64,000 nt of DNA, taken from NCBI GenBank assembly GCA_963836085.1, contig CAWIHT010000014.1, positions 186,001 through 250,000 on the forward strand, written 5' to 3'. This DNA comes from JAHEEL01 sp963836085. Its GTDB lineage: Bacteria > Actinomycetota > Acidimicrobiia > Spongiisociales > UBA5794. The notes below the pieces were generated by a model. It worked only from the letters and a program-made list of their open reading frames with translations. It was not told where the DNA came from and made no database searches. Positions within the stretch are counted from its first letter, which is position 1, and each line of letters starts with the position of its first letter. A program made the translations under genes and the position numbers. Shown here one piece after another: positions 59,016-64,000 of this stretch.

Positions 59016-60940
59016 AGCAGCGACAGTTTCTCAACGTTGTCGATGAGGACATCGCCCACGAGGCGTTTCGAACGGCATGCGCCCACCTCAGCCCCCGCAC
59101 GGAACTCGTTGCTCTGGAACACGCCCACGGCCGCGTCCTCGCCGCCGACGTGATCGCCAAGGTCGACGTCCCAGGCTTCGACCGCAGCAACGTCGACGGC
59201 TACGCCGTGCGCGCGGTGGACACCTATGGGGCAGAGGAACTCGACCCGGTCACGCTCGCCGTCTCCCCGGTCACCCTCGCCGCGGGTGATGCCCCGCCGA
59301 CCGACTTCGAAGCATCGCCGGGGACCGCCGTCCAGATCGCGACCGGCGGCGTCGCGCCCCGCGGGACGGATGCGGTCGTGATGGTCGAGTACACCGAGCC
59401 AACCGCCGGCGGGATCACCCTCACGCGCTCCGTCGCCCCCGGGTCGAACATCTCGTTTGCCGGATCCGACGTCGGTCGCGGCGACACTGTGCTCCGGCGC
59501 GGCATCGTGCTGACATCCAGGGACACTGCCGTGCTCGCCGCAGTTGGAGCGGCCACCGTCGACGTGATGGTGCACCCCCGCGTCGCGGTGCTGTCAACGG
59601 GCGACGAGATCGTGGCACCCGGGTCGATTCCCGGCGTCGCCCAGGTCCCGGACTCGAATCAACCGATGCTGCTCGACGCGGTTCGAGAACTCGGCTGCGA
59701 ACCCATCGCCGCCGGCATCGCGCCGGACGACCTCGACCTGGTCGAGTCGACCGTCGAAAGGCTGATCACCGGAGAGGAGGCCGTTGACGTCGTGCTGCTC
59801 TCCGGCGGCACTTCGAAAGGCGAGGGCGACATCAACGCCGATGCGGTGACCCGTTTGGCAGCCCGCCTCCCCGACTCCCCCGGCATCGTCGTGCACGGCG
59901 TCGCTCTGAAGCCCGGCAAGCCGATCCTGCTCGCCGTCATCGCAGGAACACCGGTCGTTGTCCTGCCCGGCTTCCCCACCTCGGCCATCTTCACCTTCCA
60001 CGAATTCGTGGCGCCACTGCTGCGCGGACTGTCCGGCATGCCGGACGATGGGGTGCCCACGGTTGAGGCATTCGCCCCGCTGCGCATCACCTCTGTGCCG
60101 GGTCGTGCCGAGTACTCGCTCGTCGATCTCGTCGCGGGCGCAGATGGCCTGGCCGCCTATCCACTCGGCGCCGGGTCGGGCAGCGTGACCGCGTTCGGGC
60201 GAGCGGACGGCTTCATCCGGATCCCGGCAACAACCGAGTACGTCTCGGAGGGGGCCCCGGTCTCCGTCCGACTCTTGAGTGGCCGGGTGCGAACCCACGA
60301 CCTCGTAGCCATCGGGAGCCACTGCGTCGGCCTCGACTATCTCCTCGGTCTCCTGGCCGACGAAGGATTCCGCATCAAGTCGATCCCCGTGGGTTCAACC
60401 GCAGGGCTGGCCGCACTCGGCCGCGGAGAAGGCGACGTTGGCGGCACCCATCTCCTCGATGCCGCCACCGGGGTCTACAACGAGGCGTTCCTCCCACCGG
60501 GTGTCGGCCTCATTGCTGGGTACGACCGCCGCCAGGGCATCGCCTATCGACTCGATGACCCGGTGCTGTCCGGCGATGATGTCGATCTGATCGACGAGAT
60601 CCGCAGCGAACACCGCCGCATGGTCAACCGCAATACGGGGAGCGGGACGCGAATCCTCATCGACGACGTGCTCGACGGACACCGGCCACCGGGGTATCTC
60701 CACCAGGCGAAGACGCACAACGGAGTAGCCGCTGCCATCGAACAGCGGCGTGCGGATTGGGGCATGACGCTCGAGACTGTGGCGAGTGGAGCCGGTCTCG
60801 GCTTCCAGTTCGTCGCCAACGAACGCTATGACCTGGCATTCCGTCTGGACCGCGCTGACCGTCCGGCGGTCGTGGCGCTCCGTCGCCTCCTCGAAGACGA
60901 TGGGATCCGGGCCGAACTGGCCGACCGCGGCTTCAGCTAG
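59012..60940 (+). CDS. moeA: MoeA fused to a PBP-like (LysR-substrate type) domain (copy 2)
   Basis: 642 residues. The MoeA half (about 1-405) has 'GYAVRAVDTYGAEELDP', 'IATGGVAPRGTDAVVMVEYT', 'LSGGTSKGEGDINADAV' and 'VVLPGFPTSAIFTFHE'. The C-terminal half (about 430-640) is a periplasmic-binding-type domain ('IGSHCVGLDYLLGLLADEGF', 'GDVGGTHLLDAATGVYNEAF'), a known architecture in prokaryotes with W/Mo enzymes; that part may sense molybdate or tungstate. ATG overlaps the stop of copy 1. The frame reads open further upstream only as a shadow of copy 1. Confidence 0.92.
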   Translation: MKQRQFLNVVDEDIAHEAFRTACAHLSPRTELVALEHAHGRVLAADVIAKVDVPGFDRSNVDGYAVRAVDTYGAEELDPVTLAVSPVTLAAGDAPPTDFEASPGTAVQIATGGVAPRGTDAVVMVEYTEPTAGGITLTRSVAPGSNISFAGSDVGRGDTVLRRGIVLTSRDTAVLAAVGAATVDVMVHPRVAVLSTGDEIVAPGSIPGVAQVPDSNQPMLLDAVRELGCEPIAAGIAPDDLDLVESTVERLITGEEAVDVVLLSGGTSKGEGDINADAVTRLAARLPDSPGIVVHGVALKPGKPILLAVIAGTPVVVLPGFPTSAIFTFHEFVAPLLRGLSGMPDDGVPTVEAFAPLRITSVPGRAEYSLVDLVAGADGLAAYPLGAGSGSVTAFGRADGFIRIPATTEYVSEGAPVSVRLLSGRVRTHDLVAIGSHCVGLDYLLGLLADEGFRIKSIPVGSTAGLAALGRGEGDVGGTHLLDAATGVYNEAFLPPGVGLIAGYDRRQGIAYRLDDPVLSGDDVDLIDEIRSEHRRMVNRNTGSGTRILIDDVLDGHRPPGYLHQAKTHNGVAAAIEQRRADWGMTLETVASGAGLGFQFVANERYDLAFRLDRADRPAVVALRRLLEDDGIRAELADRGFS

Positions 60941-61868
60941 GCGGGTCGGTTGCCGCGGGGTCGTCGGAGACCGAGTCCTCGCCGTCATCTTCGTCGCCGG
61001 CATCAACTGTCGCCGAGACCGTCTCGGCACCCGGGGCGATGAACACGGGCGGCCCAACCAGGGTCCGGGTCTCATGGCGGCGTTGCATCCACCACAGCAG
61101 GACCGCACCCACGATCACGGCTCCGACGGAGACCCAGCCGTTGCGACTGAGGCCGAGGAAGCGGAACGTAGTGTCGGTGCGCATCAGCTCCATCAGGAAG
61201 CGACCGATCCCGTAGACGATCAGGTACACAGCGATCGACGCGCCCTTGAAGAGCTTCCCGCGCTTCTCGAGCCACAGGATCACGCCGGCGGTGATGAACA
61301 GATTCCACACGGCCTCGTAGAGGAATGTCGGATGGAACGTTGTGGAGCCCGGATACCCGGCCGCGTCGGCGATCCTTGCCTCGATCTCGACCGCCCACGG
61401 GAGATCCGACGGCGTGCCAAAGAGCTCCTGGTTGAAGTAGTTGCCGATCCGGCCGATCGCCTGTGCCAGCGGGAGACCCACGGCCACGGCGTCGCCGAAC
61501 GCGAACACGTCGCCCCTCCACCTACGGAGCAGGACCACCGCAGCGATCGTTCCCGCGATGAGGCCTCCGTATATGGCGAGCCCTCCTTTCCAGATGAAGA
61601 GGACCTCCCATGGCTGGTCAATGAAGTCACCGGTGTGGGTGGTGACGTAGCCGAGGCGCGCTCCCAGGAAGCCGACGATGACGGTCCAGATCGAGACTCG
61701 CTCGAGCATCTCGCCGCTCCCGCCGTAGCGCTCATACCGGCGCCGTGCGACCATGACGGCGACGATGACGCCGATGGCGATCATGATGCCGTAGAAGTGG
61801 ATCGTCAATGGCCCGATCTCGATGACGTTCCTGGACGGCGACGGGATGGAGGCGAGCAGCGGGATCAT
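60933..61868 (-). CDS. lgt: Prolipoprotein diacylglyceryl transferase
   Basis: Attaches diacylglyceryl to the lipobox cysteine, the first step of lipoprotein maturation; needed by the lipoproteins in this window. 311 residues with seven membrane segments. The signature 'GRIGNYFNQELFG' and 'IHFYGIMIAIGVIVAV' near the start are clear. A charged cytoplasmic tail of about 45 residues ends 'DDPAATDPPS'. It overlaps the moeA end by 8 bases convergently, and its ATG overlaps the stop of the AhpD-like gene (ATGA). Confidence 0.95.
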   Translation of the reverse strand: MIPLLASIPSPSRNVIEIGPLTIHFYGIMIAIGVIVAVMVARRRYERYGGSGEMLERVSIWTVIVGFLGARLGYVTTHTGDFIDQPWEVLFIWKGGLAIYGGLIAGTIAAVVLLRRWRGDVFAFGDAVAVGLPLAQAIGRIGNYFNQELFGTPSDLPWAVEIEARIADAAGYPGSTTFHPTFLYEAVWNLFITAGVILWLEKRGKLFKGASIAVYLIVYGIGRFLMELMRTDTTFRFLGLSRNGWVSVGAVIVGAVLLWWMQRRHETRTLVGPPVFIAPGAETVSATVDAGDEDDGEDSVSDDPAATDPPS

Positions 61869-62212
61869 CCGTAGCGCTCTTTGAATTCCTTGAACGAGTC
61901 CCAAGCCTGCGGACCGTAGATGGAGGCGGGTCCGCCACCCATCTGGATTGCCACGCCGATGGTCTCAGCCATCTGCTCTTCGGTGATGCCCTTGCGTGCG
62001 GCGCCGCGGGTGTGGCTGGCGATGCATCCAAGGCAGCCCTTGTTGATGGCAATGCCGACGGCGATCAGTTCCTTGAGACCGCCGGACAGGGCGCCGTCCT
62101 GGTAGACCGCGCGATGGATGGTGGCGAAGCCTTCGTAGACCTCGGGGATGTGCCCCCGCAGTTCCTGCGTCGCCGGCGCGATCTTCTTGAGTTCGTCCTG
62201 ATATTCGCCCAT
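61865..62212 (-). CDS. AhpD-like carboxymuconolactone decarboxylase family protein
   Basis: 115 residues from ATG at 62212 with AGGAGGTG before it. The motif 'NKGCLGCIASHTRGAARKG' gives CxxC...H, the redox site of AhpD-type peroxidase partners. All-helical, typically trimeric or hexameric. It is coupled to lgt by ATGA; no alkyl hydroperoxide reductase is nearby. Confidence 0.88.
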   Translation of the reverse strand: MGEYQDELKKIAPATQELRGHIPEVYEGFATIHRAVYQDGALSGGLKELIAVGIAINKGCLGCIASHTRGAARKGITEEQMAETIGVAIQMGGGPASIYGPQAWDSFKEFKERYG

Positions 62213-62324
62213 GGCACCTCCTGTTTGGCGCAATGCTACGAGGTTCAAGCCGGTCCCGACCATCCGCATTCCGCGCGATGGTCGCTGAATTGGCCTGCCG
62301 GACAGCGGTGTAGCCTCGCGGGCT

Positions 62325-62338
62325 GTAGCTGGTAGTTG
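62325..62338. repeat. Heptanucleotide repeat (GTAGCTG-GTAGTTG)
   Basis: Two GTAGYTG units in the spacer before the M20 gene, related to the GGTAGCT tetramer at 12529-12556 and to GTAGCTG-GCAGCTG at 35641-35654. Confidence 0.5.
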
Positions 62339-62357
62339 AGCACGAATGAGGAGAACG

Positions 62358-63515
62358 ATGACGGCCAAAGACACAGCGCGCGAATCCTTCAGTCAGGTCG
62401 AGGGTGAACTCCGCGAACTCTCGCAGTGGATGTACGACCATCCAGAGATCGCCTACGAAGAGCGCGAGACGTCCGCCAAGCTCGTGGAATACCTCTCGAG
62501 CAAGGGTTTCGACGTCGAGTATCCGGCGTACGGTCTCGAGACCGCATTCGCTGCCCGTGTCGGCTCGACCGGACCCGAGGTCGTCATCTGTGCGGAGATC
62601 GACGCACTCCCCGAGGTCGGCCACGCCTGCGGCCACAACATCATCGCCACCGCGGCGATCGGTGCCGGAATCGCTCTCGCCCCGCTCGTCGACGACCTCG
62701 GCATTCGCGTCACCGTGCTCGGAACCCCTGCCGAAGAGGCATACGGCGGCAAGGTCGATCTCATCAACGCCGGCGCCTTCACGGACGTCGCCGCCGCCAT
62801 GATGGTTCACCCCGCCAACGACGACGTGGTCGACAAGAACTTCCTGGCCGTGACCCAGTTCGATGTCGAGTTCCACGGCAAGGAGTCGCACGCCGCGTTC
62901 AAGCCGCAGGTCGGCATCAACGCTCTCGACGCGGCGGTACAGGCCTATGTCAACGTCTCGACGCTGCGCCAGGCGATCTACCCGACCGACAAGATCCACG
63001 GCGTGATCACCCACGGTGGCGATGTCCCCAATGTGATCCCGGCGTTCACGTCGATGTCCTGGTACGTCCGGGCCTTCACGAAGGAACGAATGGAAGAGCT
63101 GTACGCCAAGGTTCTCGCCTGCTTCGAGGGGGCCGCCCTCGCCACCGGCTGTTCGCTCGATGTGAAGGTGCGCGGCCATGCCTATACCGACATGCTCCCG
63201 AACCCCGTGATGTCGGACATCTATGCAGAGAACTCGGCAGCGATCGGTCGCCCGATGCGTCGCGGAATCGAATTCGACTTGGCGGCGACCGGTTCCACCG
63301 ACATGGCGAACGTGTCATATGAAGTGCCGACGATCCACCCGATGGTCAACATCGACGCCGCCCCAGCCGTCAACCACCAGAAGGAGTTCGCGGCGCACAC
63401 CCTGACGCCTTCCGGGCAGGCAGCGATCACTGATGGTGCCCTCGCGATGGCGATGACGGTCATCGACCTTGCGGAAGGTGAGCGCTGGGACGAACTCGAG
63501 GTCGTTGTTCCCTGA
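62358..63515 (+). CDS. M20 family peptidase (AbgB/aminobenzoyl-glutamate hydrolase-like)
   Basis: 385 residues from ATG at 62358, preceded by GAGGAG. Metal-binding elements are 'EVGHACGHNIIATAAIG', 'LGTPAEEAYGGKVDL' and 'MMVHPANDD'; the lid starts with 'FHGKESHAAFKPQVGINALD'. The Gly/Asn pattern fits the M20D AbgB-like subgroup, which cleaves p-aminobenzoyl-glutamate or similar amides. It differs from the M20 gene at 25.2 kb, so the two are separate enzymes. Confidence 0.9.
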   Translation: MTAKDTARESFSQVEGELRELSQWMYDHPEIAYEERETSAKLVEYLSSKGFDVEYPAYGLETAFAARVGSTGPEVVICAEIDALPEVGHACGHNIIATAAIGAGIALAPLVDDLGIRVTVLGTPAEEAYGGKVDLINAGAFTDVAAAMMVHPANDDVVDKNFLAVTQFDVEFHGKESHAAFKPQVGINALDAAVQAYVNVSTLRQAIYPTDKIHGVITHGGDVPNVIPAFTSMSWYVRAFTKERMEELYAKVLACFEGAALATGCSLDVKVRGHAYTDMLPNPVMSDIYAENSAAIGRPMRRGIEFDLAATGSTDMANVSYEVPTIHPMVNIDAAPAVNHQKEFAAHTLTPSGQAAITDGALAMAMTVIDLAEGERWDELEVVVP

Positions 63516-63555
63516 TCGACGAATCGGATGCGAGTCAATGGCCTATCGTCCCGGT

Positions 63556-64000
63556 ATGGCTGCTGAGGCGACCGTGACGGACACCGACTGGTACCAACTC
63601 GACGCCGATGCGGCGCTCGAACGACTCGACTCGTCCAGGGACGGACTGTCCGAAGCTGAGGCGGCCGATCGCCTCGCGAGGTACGGGCCAAACGACCTCG
63701 AAGACCGTGGCGGACGGTCGTCGCTGCAGATCTTCCTCTCACAGTTCAGGGACCTCTTCACGGTCATCCTCGTCGTCGCTGCGGTGATCTCGGCGTTCCT
63801 GGAGGACTGGATCGAGGCCGTCGCCATCCTGGCGATCATCATCCTCAACGCCGCGATGGGGTTCGTCCAAGAGAAGAAGGCCGAGGAGGCCATGGCAGCG
63901 CTCAAGCGCATGTCGGTCCCCGAGGTGACGGCGGTCCGGTCCGGCGTGACCCTCGTCACCACGTCGAGCGACATCGTGCCGGGCGACATCGTTGTGCTGG
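63556..64000 (+). CDS. P-type cation-transporting ATPase, partial (N terminus)
   Basis: 148 residues before the window ends. 'WYQLDADAALERLDSSRDGL' followed by 'AADRLARYGPNDLED' is the cation-ATPase N-terminal domain; two membrane segments follow ('LFTVILVVAAVISAFLEDWI' and 'AIIILNAAMGFVQEKK') and the actuator starts 'VPEVTAVRSG' with 'DIVPGDIVVL'. This is the P2 type, Ca2+ or Na+/K+ class; ion specificity needs the missing part. TATCGT at 63544-63549 ends exactly 7 bases before the ATG: leaderless. Confidence 0.9.
   Translation, partial: MAAEATVTDTDWYQLDADAALERLDSSRDGLSEAEAADRLARYGPNDLEDRGGRSSLQIFLSQFRDLFTVILVVAAVISAFLEDWIEAVAILAIIILNAAMGFVQEKKAEEAMAALKRMSVPEVTAVRSGVTLVTTSSDIVPGDIVVL

Overview
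The window is 64 kb of GC-rich, tightly packed chromosomal DNA with no rRNA, tRNA, transposase, integrase, phage gene or CRISPR array that I could recognise. The gene content fits Actinomycetota: an XRE regulator followed by an HBHA-like Lys-tailed protein, a Ddn-type F420 oxidoreductase, a BldC/excisionase-like mini-regulator near a DivIVA-like protein, an HspR-type operator on clpB, and many leaderless start codons. Acidimicrobiia or a neighbouring uncultured class is my inference from overall flavour; no marker gene proves it.

Layout. 0-5.6 kb: end of a CBS protein and a complete branched-chain amino-acid-type ABC transporter (livHMGF plus a convergent binding protein). 5.7-10.2 kb: hflX, a PIN-PhoH protein, gpsA, a lipoprotein. 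10.3-14.4 kb: tag, a degenerate DAHP-synthase/chorismate mutase fusion behind a Phe/Tyr attenuator, a small membrane protein, ctaB and ctaA. 14.5-22.2 kb: menH, two other hydrolases, a [2Fe-2S] ferredoxin, a selenocysteine-containing selD interrupted by an in-frame UGA, mgtE, a frameshifted lipoprotein, a class-IV aminotransferase. 22.3-28.4 kb: nadE, a YbdK-like ligase, an M20 amidohydrolase, and the tyrA-aroF pair. 28.5-34.8 kb: an epimerase/acyltransferase pair, XRE/HBHA-like pair, DUF4332, MocA-like, BldC-like and DivIVA-like genes and two small membrane proteins. 34.8-45.9 kb: DUF4388, ppdK, capA-like lipoprotein, Ddn-like, orphan parA, thioesterase, hydrolase, antiporter, HdeD, a DUF427 remnant and an ICMT-like methyltransferase. 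46-52.7 kb: clpB, an orphan sensor kinase next to an alpha-oxoamine synthase, and a degenerate protease-like lipoprotein. 52.8-55.5 kb: a PadR/NfeD/SPFH operon and mscL. 55.5-64 kb: a tungsten-type aldehyde:ferredoxin oxidoreductase followed by two moeA genes, lgt, an AhpD-like protein, an M20 peptidase and the start of a P-type ATPase.

How genes work together. Two aromatic loci are present: aroF-tyrA has an intact metal site, while the fusion at 11-12 kb has lost every metal and PEP ligand of its barrel but keeps chorismate mutase and sits behind a leader peptide with five Phe/Tyr codons in seven. The AOR and two MoeA proteins form a tungsten/molybdenum cofactor unit, and Sec-SelD shows the organism probably decodes UGA as selenocysteine.

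Between genes there are three recurring structures: heptanucleotide tandem repeats at about ten places, a palindromic inverted-repeat element of 178-206 bp in two full copies and one collapsed copy, and TANNNT boxes placed 7-8 bases before the start codon of at least 13 genes.
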